From positions 62,001-126,000 of the forward strand of contig JAGWWY010000006.1 in NCBI GenBank assembly GCA_018970145.1: 64,000 nt of DNA. Direction: 5' to 3'. Both the position numbers and the translations under genes were made by a program. Positions 52,897 to 62,281 of this stretch are shown piece by piece. Below the pieces are notes generated by a model. It ran no database searches and was not told where the DNA came from. It worked only from the letters and a program-made list of their open reading frames with translations. The DNA is from Gammaproteobacteria bacterium. GTDB taxonomy: Bacteria; Pseudomonadota; Gammaproteobacteria; Steroidobacterales; Steroidobacteraceae. Position 1 is the stretch's first letter. Each line of letters opens with the position of its first letter.

Positions 52897-55800
52897 ATGA
52901 AATCGTCCGATTACGCCGAATTGCACTGCCTGAGCAGCTTCAGCTTTTTGCGCGGTGCGTCGCAGCCGCAAGAGCTAGCGGCGCGCGCCGTGGAGCTCGA
53001 ATACGCAGCTTTGGCCATTACCGATGAGTGTTCAATGGCCGGAGTGGTGCGGGCGCACACGGCGTTACGCGACACACCGACTCGACTGATCGTCGGCAGC
53101 GAGCTGCGTTTGAGCGAGGGACCTCTGTTGGTGGCCCTTGCGAACGATCGACAGGGCTACGGCAGTTTGTGTCGACTGATCACGCGTGCGCGACGACAAG
53201 CGCCGAAGGGGGAATATCGTCTAAGCAGCAGCGATCTCTTCGAACTGCTCGAGCCGTCGCATGTTTCCTTGTTGTGGGCGCCCACGTGGTCCGAGTTTCA
53301 ATCCAAGTCGCAAAAAGAAGGCTGCGATACTTTCGCAAGTGAGCTGCAACAGCACTACGCGGGCTCGGCATGGCTCGCCGTCGAGTTGCTGCGTGATGGC
53401 ACCGAGCGAGGACACCTGCAAAGGGCCAGAGACCTGTCTGTACGCAGCGGTTTGCCATTGGTGGCAGCCGGTGGTGCTTGTATGCATCTTCGTGAGCGAC
53501 GTCGTCTGCATGATGCTTTGACAGCCATTCGGCTACGCACCACCGTCGATGCGGCAGGTCTCGCGTTGTTACCGAGCGGCGAGCGGCATCTGCGCGAGCG
53601 CGCGCGTCTGGCGCGACTTTATCCACCGGAACTTCTGCAAGAAACCCTCGCGATCGCAAAGCGCTGCCGTTTTTCGCTCGATGAGTTGCGTTATGAGTAT
53701 CCACGTGAACTCGTCCCGGAGTCGTATACGCCTGCTTCTTGGCTGCGCACATTGGTCGAACGTGGTGCATCAAAGCGATGGGATCACACGCCAGCGCCTG
53801 TGCAGAAACTCATCGAACATGAGCTCGCTCTGATTGCCGAGCTTGGCTATGAACCTTACTTTCTGACCGTATACGACATCGTTGATTTCGCGAGGCAGCG
53901 CGGCATTCTCTGCCAAGGGCGAGGTTCGGCGGCCAACTCCGTCGTCTGTTATTGCTTAGGTATCACGGAGGTCGACCCCTCGCGCATGTCGGTCTTGTTC
54001 GAACGCTTCATCTCGCGCGAGCGCAACGAGCCACCAGATATCGACGTCGATTTCGAGCACGAGCGGCGTGAGGAGGTCATCCAGTATCTCTATTCAAAAT
54101 ACGGCCGACATCGCGCGGCACTTGCAGCCACGGTCATCAGCTATCGACCGCGCAGTACCTTGCGGGATCTCGGGCGCGCACTCGGGTTCGATCCGATCGT
54201 GATCGAAAGCCTCGCCAAATCAGCAAGTCGCTGGGATCGATCTATCGACATCGAGCGCTTGGAGCTGCCGGCGCAGGCGGGCGATATCGATCGCGATCGC
54301 TTACGTTTGCTGTTCGAGCTTGCTGAAGAGTTGCTCGGTTTTCCGCGGCATTTATCGCAGCATGTCGGTGGCTTCGTGATCGCACGCGATTCGCTCGAAG
54401 AGCTCGTGCCGATCGAGAATGCGAGCATGCCGGATCGCACTGTCATTCAATGGGACAAAGATGATCTCGATGCGCTCGGACTGCTCAAGGTGGATGTGCT
54501 GGCACTTGGGATGTTGACGGCGATCCGTCGGGCGATCGATCTCATTTCGGCATGGCGTTGCGAGCGCGGCGGTGAGTCGCTAACACTCTCGAAGATCCCG
54601 GCAGAAGATCCCGAAGTTTACGACATGCTTTGCCGAGCCGATTCGGTCGGCGTATTTCAGATCGAATCGCGTGCGCAGATGAACATGTTGCCGCGACTGC
54701 GACCACGGTGTTTCTACGATCTCGTGATCGAAGTGGCGATCGTGCGTCCCGGACCTATTCAGGGCGACATGGTGCACCCGTATCTGCGACGGCGGCGCGG
54801 TGAGGAAGTGGTCGATTATCCGAGTGAGGCTGTCAAAGGTGTATTACAGCGCACGCTCGGGGTGCCGATCTTCCAAGAACAGGTGATGCAGATTGCGATT
54901 GCCGCCGCCGGCTTCTCGCCTGGTGAGGCGGATCAACTGCGTCGCGCGATGGCGGCCTGGAAGCGTCGCGGTGGGCTTGGGCACTTCGAAGAGCGATTGA
55001 TACAGGGCATGCGCGAGCGAGGCTATACGGAAGCCTTCGCGCAGCGCGTGTTCGCGCAGATTCAGGGTTTCGGTGAGTATGGGTTTCCTGAATCGCATGC
55101 GGCGAGTTTTGCATTGCTGGTGTATGTATCGGCTTGGCTCAAATGCCATGAGCCTGCGGCGTTCACGGCGGCGCTGCTCAACAGCCAGCCCATGGGTTTT
55201 TATTCGCCATCGCAGTTGGTGCGCGATGCGCGCGAACACGGCGTCGAGATTCGCCCGGTTGATGTGTTGGTGAGCGATTGGGATTGTACGCTCGAGTCAA
55301 CTCTGGCTGGCAGTCCTGCAATCCGACTCGGTCTGCGACTTGTACATTCTTTGACACGCGCGGGTGCCGAGCGAGTGGTGGCGGTTCGTGAGCGTATCGA
55401 CAATCTGCAGGATCTCGTGCGGCACGCCGGCCTCGATCGAGGGGATCTCGAGGCGCTCGCGGCGGCAGGGGCTTGCGCGAACTTGACCGGTAATCGCCAC
55501 CAGGCCTTCTGGTCAGTGGCCGGAACGGAAGTCGAACTTCCTTTGGCGCCCTGTGCCGAGGAGCCTGCGTTGCCGCTGCTGCCGGTGCCGACGGAAGGGC
55601 AGAATCTGGTGGCCGACTATCGTTCGATCGGCCTGACCTTGGGCCGACATCCGCTGGCTTTGCTGCGCTCACTGTTTTCGTCTCGTGAGGTCTTCACAGC
55701 GTCACAACTGCGGAGCCTGCCGCACGAGAACCCCGTCTCGGTCGCAGGCTTGGTGACGATGCGACAACGTCCGGGTACCGCCAGTGGTGTGACCTTCGTC

Positions 55801-56010
55801 ACGCTCGAAGATGACACGGGCTACGTCAATCTCATCGTCTGGAAGCGCATCGGTGTGCAATACCGGCGTGAATTACTGCACTCGCGCTTGCTCGAAGCCG
55901 AAGGCTATCTGCAGCGCGAAGGTGAGGTGCTGCATGTGATCGTCGAGCGCCTACATGATCGCTCAGCTTGGCTAGGGCGCCTCACGACTCGATCGCGAGA
56001 CTTTCGTTGA
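52897..56010 (+). CDS. dnaE2: Error-prone DNA polymerase DnaE2
   Basis: 1037 residues, normal for DnaE2 and shorter than replicative DnaE. PHP domain first (YAELHCLSSFSFLRGASQPQELAARAVELEYAALAITDECSMAGVVRAH). The polymerase core has GRGSAANSVVCYCLGITEVDPS and the catalytic aspartates in EPPDIDVDFEHERREEV; KVDVLALGML supplies the third. The thumb/fingers end EYGFPESHAASFALLVYVSAWLKCHEPAAF, and an OB domain follows (PVSVAGLVTMRQRPGTASGVTFVTLEDDTGYVNLIVW). It extends lesion-blocked primers together with ImuA and ImuB. Confidence 0.97.
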   Translation: MKSSDYAELHCLSSFSFLRGASQPQELAARAVELEYAALAITDECSMAGVVRAHTALRDTPTRLIVGSELRLSEGPLLVALANDRQGYGSLCRLITRARRQAPKGEYRLSSSDLFELLEPSHVSLLWAPTWSEFQSKSQKEGCDTFASELQQHYAGSAWLAVELLRDGTERGHLQRARDLSVRSGLPLVAAGGACMHLRERRRLHDALTAIRLRTTVDAAGLALLPSGERHLRERARLARLYPPELLQETLAIAKRCRFSLDELRYEYPRELVPESYTPASWLRTLVERGASKRWDHTPAPVQKLIEHELALIAELGYEPYFLTVYDIVDFARQRGILCQGRGSAANSVVCYCLGITEVDPSRMSVLFERFISRERNEPPDIDVDFEHERREEVIQYLYSKYGRHRAALAATVISYRPRSTLRDLGRALGFDPIVIESLAKSASRWDRSIDIERLELPAQAGDIDRDRLRLLFELAEELLGFPRHLSQHVGGFVIARDSLEELVPIENASMPDRTVIQWDKDDLDALGLLKVDVLALGMLTAIRRAIDLISAWRCERGGESLTLSKIPAEDPEVYDMLCRADSVGVFQIESRAQMNMLPRLRPRCFYDLVIEVAIVRPGPIQGDMVHPYLRRRRGEEVVDYPSEAVKGVLQRTLGVPIFQEQVMQIAIAAAGFSPGEADQLRRAMAAWKRRGGLGHFEERLIQGMRERGYTEAFAQRVFAQIQGFGEYGFPESHAASFALLVYVSAWLKCHEPAAFTAALLNSQPMGFYSPSQLVRDAREHGVEIRPVDVLVSDWDCTLESTLAGSPAIRLGLRLVHSLTRAGAERVVAVRERIDNLQDLVRHAGLDRGDLEALAAAGACANLTGNRHQAFWSVAGTEVELPLAPCAEEPALPLLPVPTEGQNLVADYRSIGLTLGRHPLALLRSLFSSREVFTASQLRSLPHENPVSVAGLVTMRQRPGTASGVTFVTLEDDTGYVNLIVWKRIGVQYRRELLHSRLLEAEGYLQREGEVLHVIVERLHDRSAWLGRLTTRSRDFR

Positions 56011-56027
56011 AGCGATGGGGCTGAGGC

Positions 56028-56273
56028 TCAGCGCTTGGCTTTGCGAGGCTTCGCTTCGATACCGATGTCGTAATCGTCGAAGTCGCTGGTGAGTTCCGCG
56101 GTCCGCTTCTCTTCGCGCAGACGCTCGAGTTTGCGCCAGGCAGGGTCACCCGATGGCTTAGGCGCCCCACGGCGCCGCCCTTGTTCGAAATCTCGGATGA
56201 CTTGATCGAAGTCCTCGCCCGATTCGAGGGCCTCATCATCCTCGTAGTCGTCTTGCTCCGGTCTCTCGTGCAT
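56028..56273 (-). CDS. Small charged conserved-type hypothetical protein
   Basis: 81 residues from MHERPEQDDYEDDEAL. Strongly acidic first third (EDDEALESGEDFDQVIRDFEQG), then a basic helix (PAWRKLERLREEKRTAELTSDFDDYDIGIEAK) and a Lys/Arg tail. No signal peptide or membrane span. I do not recognise a family with confidence; short proteins with a WRKLE...REEKR...DFDDYDI pattern occur in related bacteria, but I cannot name a function. It is 78 bases downstream of gspF on the same strand and 17 bases from the dnaE2 end. Confidence 0.6.
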   Translation of the reverse strand: MHERPEQDDYEDDEALESGEDFDQVIRDFEQGRRRGAPKPSGDPAWRKLERLREEKRTAELTSDFDDYDIGIEAKPRKAKR

Positions 56274-56351
56274 GGCACCACTGCCACTCAACCCCCAGAC
56301 GCGCAAAATGTATTGCGATGCCGGGCGGCTTGCAATGGGTAACGATGAGCG

Positions 56352-57578
56352 TCACCGCACCAATGTATTCATTTCGAAGATGGGCATCAGCATGGCAAAG
56401 ACGATGGCGAGAACGAATACCCCCATCCCGACGATCATGAGGGGGCCGAGCAGACCGACCAAGGCGGTCAACAAGCCGTCCAATTCGCGCTCCTGATTGG
56501 TGGCGGCGCGATCGAGCATTTCCTCGAGGCGTCCGCTGGCCTCGCCGCTCGAGATCAGGTGGACCGTCATCGGGGGGAAGAGTTTGCTTGCGGCCAGAGA
56601 GCGACCGATCGGGGCGCCTTCGCGGATGCGCTCGGCTGCCGTTTCCACGGCGGCGCGCATCGGTCGGTTGGACATGACGGCGCCGGCAATCCGTAGACCC
56701 TCGAGCACGGGGACGGCGCTGCCGGTGAGGATGCTCAAAGTGCGCGTGAATCTCGCGGTGTCGAAGCCGCGGATCAGTCGGCCGGCAAGTGGCAGACGCA
56801 GCATCCAGCCATCGAACCGATAGCGCGCCTCGGGTGCGCGCAACCATCGCTTGAAGAGCACGCCGGCGATACCGAGTGCCAGTAGCAGCCACAAGCCGTA
56901 ATCGCGCAGTCCGTCACTGACAAACAGCAGCACTTGCGTCATCCAAGGCAGCGCGTTCTGACCCGACTCGAACACCTCGACGACTTTGGGGACCACGTAC
57001 GTCAACAGACCCGAGATGATGGCGATGCACATGATCGTCAGTACGATCGGGTAAAGCAGGGCGCCGATGATCCTTTGTCGAAGTTGATCACGACTCTCGG
57101 TGTAATCGGCAAGCCGCTCGAGCACCACATCGAGCCGGCCCGATTGCTCGCCGGCGGCGACTGTGGCGCGATAGATCTCCGGGAAAACGCGCGGGAACTC
57201 CCCAAGCGCCGCGGCCAGCGTGAGACCCTCGGTCACTCGGGCGCGTACGGCCGTCACGGTCTGTTGCACCGCAGGCTTCTCCGATTGCTCGGAAACGGCA
57301 CGCAGCGCATCTTCGAGCGGTAGGGCGGCCTTGACGAGCGTGGCGAGCTGTCGTGTGAGCAAGGCGAGATCGGCATTGCCGATGCGAGTGCGCCGAAGCG
57401 TGATACCCCTGCCGGCGCTGCCTTTGCCCACCTCGTCACGGGTCACCACAACGACCTGCATCGGCAGCAATTGTTGGTCACGCAACAGTTGCCGAACATG
57501 ACGCGGGCTTTCGCCCTCTTGCACGCCGCGCACCTCGCGGCCAGTGGCATCCAACGCTGTGTATTGGAAAGCGGCCAT
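56352..57578 (-). CDS. gspF: Type II secretion inner-membrane platform protein GspF
   Basis: 408 residues from MAAFQYTALDATGREVRGV. GspF forms the inner-membrane platform of the type II secretion system. Two GspF domains repeat the pattern: LALLTRQLATLVKAALPLEDALRAVSEQ... and FTRTLSILTGSAVPVLEGLRIAGAVMSN..., with three membrane spans (about 170-195, 220-240 and a C-terminal one ending FAMLMPIFEMNTLVR). A 57-codon upstream extension is not family-like. It starts 13 bases after the end of gspE. Confidence 0.95.
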   Translation of the reverse strand: MAAFQYTALDATGREVRGVQEGESPRHVRQLLRDQQLLPMQVVVVTRDEVGKGSAGRGITLRRTRIGNADLALLTRQLATLVKAALPLEDALRAVSEQSEKPAVQQTVTAVRARVTEGLTLAAALGEFPRVFPEIYRATVAAGEQSGRLDVVLERLADYTESRDQLRQRIIGALLYPIVLTIMCIAIISGLLTYVVPKVVEVFESGQNALPWMTQVLLFVSDGLRDYGLWLLLALGIAGVLFKRWLRAPEARYRFDGWMLRLPLAGRLIRGFDTARFTRTLSILTGSAVPVLEGLRIAGAVMSNRPMRAAVETAAERIREGAPIGRSLAASKLFPPMTVHLISSGEASGRLEEMLDRAATNQERELDGLLTALVGLLGPLMIVGMGVFVLAIVFAMLMPIFEMNTLVR

Positions 57579-57591
57579 GCGGATAACGCCG

Positions 57592-59049
57592 TCAGTCTTC
57601 GCGCGTGACGCGCAACACTTCCTCGAGCGTCGTGTCACCCGCGAGCACCTTGCGACGGCCATCGTCGCGGATCGACGGGGTCGCGAGGCGCGCGTGGCGT
57701 TCAAGTTCGCTCTCGGCCGCGCCATCGTGAATCCGTGTGCGCATCGCATCGTCGATCAGCACGAGCTCATAGATGCCAGTACGGCCTTTGTAGCCGGCGC
57801 CCTCGCGCCCTGGCTTGTGCAGTCTGACGGGTGCCGCATCGGGTGCGATGTTGAGCATGCGACGCTCGACATCCGAGGCGACATAAGCCTCCCGCTGCGC
57901 GGGGTCGAGCGTGCGAACGAGCCGTTGTGCCACGATGCCGATGAGGCTCGAGGCGAGCAGGAAGGGTTCGATGCCCATGTCGCGCAACCGGGTGATTGCC
58001 CCGACTGCGGTGTTGGTGTGCAAAGTGGAGAGCACAAGGTGACCGGTGAGCGAGGCTTGCACGGCGATCTGGGCCGTTTCGAGATCTCGAATTTCACCGA
58101 CCATCACGATATCCGGATCTTGTCGCAAGATTGCGCGTAACCCGCGCGCGAAACTCATGTCGACCTTCGTGTTGACCTGAGTCTGACCGACGCCGTCCAA
58201 GTAATACTCGATCGGGTCTTCGACCGTCATGATGTTGCGCGTGGCGTCATTCAAGCGCGAGAGTGCAGCGTAAAGCGTGGTGGTCTTGCCGGAACCTGTC
58301 GGGCCGGTGACGAGCAAGATGCCATTGGGCTTGTGGATGAGTGCATCGAGCAGTGGCGTGATCGCCGGATCCATGCCGAGGTGATCAAGGTCGAGTCGGC
58401 CGGCCTGCTTGTCGAGCAAGCGCAGCACCACGCGTTCGCCGTGACCCGACGGAATCGTCGAGACGCGCACATCGACTGCACGCCCTGCAACTTTGAGGCT
58501 GATACGGCCATCTTGCGGAAGCCGCTTCTCGGCGATATCGAGTTTCGACATGACTTTGATACGTGAGACGACCGCCGCAGCCACGGCACGTTTAGTTTGC
58601 AGCACTTCGCGCAGCACACCATCCACGCGTAAACGAACCACCAAGCGATTCTCGAACGGCTCGATATGGATGTCCGAGGCGTTTTCTTTGATCGCTTGGG
58701 TCAGCAGTGCATTGATGAGTCGAATGATCGGCGCATCATCTTCGCTATCGAGCAGGTCGGACTGCTCCGGCAAATCCTGGGCGAGAAAGGCGAGATCGGT
58801 CGTGTCATCAAGACCACCGGCAGCGCTGCGGGCATCGCTGCCCGCCTCGTAAGCGAGACGCAGCAGCACATCGAACTCGTCGGCGGCGACTTTGCGCAGA
58901 TGTAATGGCATGCCGAGGTGTCGGCGCGCCTCGGCAATGGCCGAGGGCACGACATCCGGACGGATCGCAAGCTCGGCAAACTCCCCGTCGGTGCCCGTCA
59001 GCAGCAGCCCGTGGCGTCGGGCGAAGGCCAGCGGCAGTGTCGGTGTCAC
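57592..59049 (-). CDS. gspE: Type II secretion ATPase GspE, lacking the zinc tetracysteine
   Basis: 485 residues from GTG. Powers pseudopilus assembly. Walker A is [17 protein letters not shown] (about 248-264), Asp box [25 protein letters not shown], Walker B-like [39 protein letters not shown] with the His box. In most GspE proteins the segment before [10 protein letters not shown] carries two CxxC pairs; here residues 381-419 (from [19 protein letters not shown]) contain none, and no cysteine is seen anywhere in the protein. Overlaps gspD by four bases. Confidence 0.94.
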   Translation of the reverse strand: MTPTLPLAFARRHGLLLTGTDGEFAELAIRPDVVPSAIAEARRHLGMPLHLRKVAADEFDVLLRLAYEAGSDARSAAGGLDDTTDLAFLAQDLPEQSDLLDSEDDAPIIRLINALLTQAIKENASDIHIEPFENRLVVRLRVDGVLREVLQTKRAVAAAVVSRIKVMSKLDIAEKRLPQDGRISLKVAGRAVDVRVSTIPSGHGERVVLRLLDKQAGRLDLDHLGMDPAITPLLDALIHKPNGILLVTGPTGSGKTTTLYAALSRLNDATRNIMTVEDPIEYYLDGVGQTQVNTKVDMSFARGLRAILRQDPDIVMVGEIRDLETAQIAVQASLTGHLVLSTLHTNTAVGAITRLRDMGIEPFLLASSLIGIVAQRLVRTLDPAQREAYVASDVERRMLNIAPDAAPVRLHKPGREGAGYKGRTGIYELVLIDDAMRTRIHDGAAESELERHARLATPSIRDDGRRKVLAGDTTLEEVLRVTRED

Positions 59050-61058
59050 GGCGAGGGCGCAGCGGGGGTCGCGGTCTCAGCCGGCGTCGGGGTCACCGCC
59101 GCGGGCCGTTCGGGCGTGGGTGGCAACTCGGGCAGGATCGCCCGCGGTGTTCCGGGCAGCAACGGCAACACTTCGCGTTGCGGTCCGAGCTTGCGCTGTT
59201 GGTCGCGCATGTAGTTGTACTTTTGATTGGTCTCGAACGTGGCATCGAGACCATCACGCAGAATACGCGGCTGGATGAACACCATCAGATTGGTCTTGGT
59301 CTTTTTTGCACTGCGCGACTTGAACGCTTCGCCGATCACCGGGATGCGACCCAAGAAGGGCACGCGCTGTTCACCGCCGGTTTGTGAATCCTGAATCAGA
59401 CCACCGAGCACCACGGTGCCACCGTCTTCGATCAGTACGTGCGTGCTGATGGTGCGCTTGTTGGTGACGAGATCGACGGCACCGGAGCTTGTTGCGGCGA
59501 TACTCGAGCTCTCCTGTTCAATTTTCAACATCACCGAATCACCCTCGTTGATCTGCGGCGTGATCTTGAGGATGGTGCCGACTTCCTGGCGCTGGATCGT
59601 CTGGAAAGGATTTAAGTTATTACCGGTGTTGCCGCCGGTGCTGGTGTATTGGCCGGTGACGAACGGCACCTCTTGGGCGACCTTGATCTCGGCTTCCTGG
59701 TTATCCATCGTCACGATGGAGGGCGTAGCAATGATGTTCGTCGTCGAATCGCCGCGCAAAGCACGCAGCACGGCAGCGAAGTCAACGCCGCCGCTGCCGA
59801 GTCGACCGATGCCGACCGTCGTGCCACGCGGCACGCTGGTGAGCGTCGCAGGATCGGTTGCGGCCCGCGCGAGATCGACGATGCTCACGCCACCCACCGG
59901 CTCGATGAAGCCGCCGACGGCGTTATCCGCATTGCTGCCATCGACGAGCCAGTTCACGCCGAGCTCGGCAGACTTATCCGCCGAAACTTCCACGATGATC
60001 GCCTCGACGATGACCTGGGCTCGGCGGATATCGAGCTTGTCGATCACGGCCATCAAAGAATTCATGGTTTTGGCAGGGGCTGTAATCACCAGCGCGTTGG
60101 TCTCAGGTTCAGCCCAGATGACGGTGCTGCGATCGGCGCTGGCAGCGGTCGTGGTACCTGCTGCCGGTGCGCCCGCCGTGACACCTTGAACTTGTTCTTT
60201 CAGCTTTACGGCGATCTTTTCCGCATCGGCGTAGCGCAGATAGCGAACGCGGGTGTCACCGCCGCTCGAGAGCGGCGTGTCGAGATAGGCGATGAGCGTA
60301 CGGGCGCGTAGGCGCTGCGTTTTGTCGCCGGCGAGCAAGATGCTGTTCGAACGATCGTCCGCCACGACGCGCAGCGGGCTCATACCGCCCTCAGCGGAGG
60401 CTTGCGCCGGATTCAGCGCGGTCATCGTGCGAACGACTTCCGCCGCCGAGGCATTTTGCATCGCGACCACTTCGATATCGGCATCGCTCGCCTGGTCGAT
60501 GCGTCGGATGATGCGCAGCATGCGATTCACGTTGTTGGCGCGATCGGCGAGTATCAACATGTTCGAGGAAGGATAGGCCGCAAGGTGCGCGTTCTGCGGC
60601 ATGAGCGGACGCAAGATGGCGACCAACTGCGCGGCGCTCACGTTGGTCACCGAAACCACTTGAGTGACGATCTCGTCTGAGGTTGCGCTCAAGCGATCCG
60701 GTAGATCATTGCCCGGCATGGTGCGCGAGTTGGCATCGGGAATGATCTTCAGCACATCGCCCGAGGGGGCGGCGACAAAGCCGTGAACTTGCAGCAAGGC
60801 GAGAAAGGCTTCGTAGAACGCATCGGGTGTCATCGGCGTCGAGGAGAGCATCGTCACCTGCGCGCGCACGCGCGGGTCAACGATGATGTTGCGACCGGTC
60901 GCGGCGGCCACCGCTTCGATCACCTGCGTGATCTCAGCATCCTTGAAATTCGGCGTGATGCGCGCGCCGGAGGTGGGCTGCGCAGACGACGGGCCTGCGG
61001 CGCCGAGGACGAGCAGGGCAGTCAGAAGCGGGATGAGCGGCGAGCGTAGATTCGGCAT
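59046..61058 (-). CDS. gspD: Type II secretion outer-membrane secretin GspD
   Basis: 670 residues. Signal peptide ending SSAQP near residue 27. N0 domain ([39 protein letters not shown]), N1-N3 repeats ([53 protein letters not shown]), then the secretin core with [40 protein letters not shown] and [11 protein letters not shown]. The Pro/Ala/Thr-rich tail is variable. Starts 24 bases after gspC. Confidence 0.96.
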   Translation of the reverse strand: MPNLRSPLIPLLTALLVLGAAGPSSAQPTSGARITPNFKDAEITQVIEAVAAATGRNIIVDPRVRAQVTMLSSTPMTPDAFYEAFLALLQVHGFVAAPSGDVLKIIPDANSRTMPGNDLPDRLSATSDEIVTQVVSVTNVSAAQLVAILRPLMPQNAHLAAYPSSNMLILADRANNVNRMLRIIRRIDQASDADIEVVAMQNASAAEVVRTMTALNPAQASAEGGMSPLRVVADDRSNSILLAGDKTQRLRARTLIAYLDTPLSSGGDTRVRYLRYADAEKIAVKLKEQVQGVTAGAPAAGTTTAASADRSTVIWAEPETNALVITAPAKTMNSLMAVIDKLDIRRAQVIVEAIIVEVSADKSAELGVNWLVDGSNADNAVGGFIEPVGGVSIVDLARAATDPATLTSVPRGTTVGIGRLGSGGVDFAAVLRALRGDSTTNIIATPSIVTMDNQEAEIKVAQEVPFVTGQYTSTGGNTGNNLNPFQTIQRQEVGTILKITPQINEGDSVMLKIEQESSSIAATSSGAVDLVTNKRTISTHVLIEDGGTVVLGGLIQDSQTGGEQRVPFLGRIPVIGEAFKSRSAKKTKTNLMVFIQPRILRDGLDATFETNQKYNYMRDQQRKLGPQREVLPLLPGTPRAILPELPPTPERPAAVTPTPAETATPAAPSP

Positions 61059-61082
61059 GAGATTTCCGTCAGGTCAGGCCAG

Positions 61083-61901
61083 TCAGTTTGCACCGGCCGC
61101 GGTCAGGCTGGCGAGATCGACCAGAATATTTTGGGTACGCCCGGCGCGCTCTACCGTCAACGATGCTTGCGGCACACCCGAGAGACTGCGCAGGAAGGCA
61201 TCGCCGTTGGCTTGGTCGGACAGCGGCGAGTCATTGATGGCCACAATCAGATCGCCGGCTTCGAGTCCCAGACGCGCAAAGGCTCGTGCATCGGCGCCGG
61301 GATAAACGCGAATACCGGGGCTTTGACCGCCGCGGATCACCGCTTGCCAGCGAATCACGTTGGCGAGGCTTGTCTCTGAGTTGAGGGCTTGCGGTATCGC
61401 GCCGGGCGACGGTGCCGCTGCCGCGGGATCCAAGGGGCTGCCCGGGGTGAGTTGTCGTGGCAAATCGAGACGCTCGAGGGTGCCGCCACGATCGAGTATC
61501 ACGTGATCGGCATGTACCGCGCGCAGCACGAGATTACCGGGCAAAGTGTTGCCGACCCGATAAACCTGCGCGGGGCTACCCGAGTCGGCGATGATGGCTT
61601 GGCCAGCCGCGGAGTCGGTCTCGGCGATCACGCCGGCGAGGCTCAAGTGCGTCGCCGAGGTTGCGACGATGGGTTGATCCAAGCTGCCGAGACGTCCGAA
61701 CGGAGCAACATTCTTCAACGCGGCCAACGTCGTTGAGGTGCTGTCTGGCGCGGCGGCGGGCACGGATGTCGCCGTCATGGGCGCTTCGTGGCTGCGAAAA
61801 CCGCTGGTGACGAGGTAGGCCACCTGCAGCCCCAAGATGGTGGCCAAGAGGGCGGTCACGAGCGTGGGCAGATCGAGCCGAAGTCGCATAGTGGCGATCA
61901 T
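61083..61901 (-). CDS. gspC: Type II secretion protein GspC
   Basis: 272 residues from [23 protein letters not shown] lies nine bases before this ATG, and a second ATG four codons in is the alternative. One N-terminal span (about 11-31), then the homology region ([63 protein letters not shown]) that contacts GspD, and a C-terminal PDZ domain ([35 protein letters not shown]). First gene of gspC-D-E-F; divergent from clpS. Confidence 0.92.
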   Translation of the reverse strand: MIATMRLRLDLPTLVTALLATILGLQVAYLVTSGFRSHEAPMTATSVPAAAPDSTSTTLAALKNVAPFGRLGSLDQPIVATSATHLSLAGVIAETDSAAGQAIIADSGSPAQVYRVGNTLPGNLVLRAVHADHVILDRGGTLERLDLPRQLTPGSPLDPAAAAPSPGAIPQALNSETSLANVIRWQAVIRGGQSPGIRVYPGADARAFARLGLEAGDLIVAINDSPLSDQANGDAFLRSLSGVPQASLTVERAGRTQNILVDLASLTAAGAN

Positions 61902-61925
61902 ACCCGCCTGCCTCGCACACCACAC

Positions 61926-61954
61926 TTGAGTTCGGGGTACCCTGGCCCTATAAC
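61926..61954 (+). promoter_or_regulatory. Sigma-70-type promoter of clpS
   Basis: TTGAGT (61926-61931), a 17-base spacer, TATAAC (61949-61954). The expected start is at or within a base of 61961, the A of the clpS ATG, so the message should be leaderless. No Shine-Dalgarno sequence lies at normal distance from the ATG. Confidence 0.72.
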
Positions 61955-61960
61955 AGTTCC

Positions 61961-62278
61961 ATGTCTGCCGAAGAGTCCCGTCCCGATCAAGAATCCTCCG
62001 TCGCCGAGGCCACGCCCGAACTGAAGCAGCCACCGCTGTTTCGCGTCATATTATTAAACGATGATTACACTCCCATGGAATTCGTGGTGGATGTGCTCGA
62101 GCGGTTCTTCGGCATGGGTCGCAGCCAGGCCACGCAGGTGATGCTCGAGATCCATATGCGCGGCAAAGGCGTGTGTGGCGTCTTCACCCATGAGATCGCC
62201 GAGACGAAAGTGGCGCTGGTGACGCGGTACTCCCGCGATCATCAGCACCCGTTGATGTGCACACTAGAGGAAGTCTGA
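61961..62278 (+). CDS. clpS: ATP-dependent Clp protease adaptor ClpS
   Basis: 105 residues. ClpS delivers proteins with N-degrons to ClpAP. After a variable N-terminus the core is [81 protein letters not shown]. It contains the [10 protein letters not shown] residues that bind the N-terminal amino acid. clpA begins three bases after its stop. Confidence 0.96.
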   Translation: MSAEESRPDQESSVAEATPELKQPPLFRVILLNDDYTPMEFVVDVLERFFGMGRSQATQVMLEIHMRGKGVCGVFTHEIAETKVALVTRYSRDHQHPLMCTLEEV

Positions 62279-62281
62279 ACC

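Noticed and set aside
56011-56045. GCTGAGGCTCAGC palindrome between dnaE2 and the small charged gene as a terminator
   Set aside because: Stem of five base pairs and no T-run on either strand.
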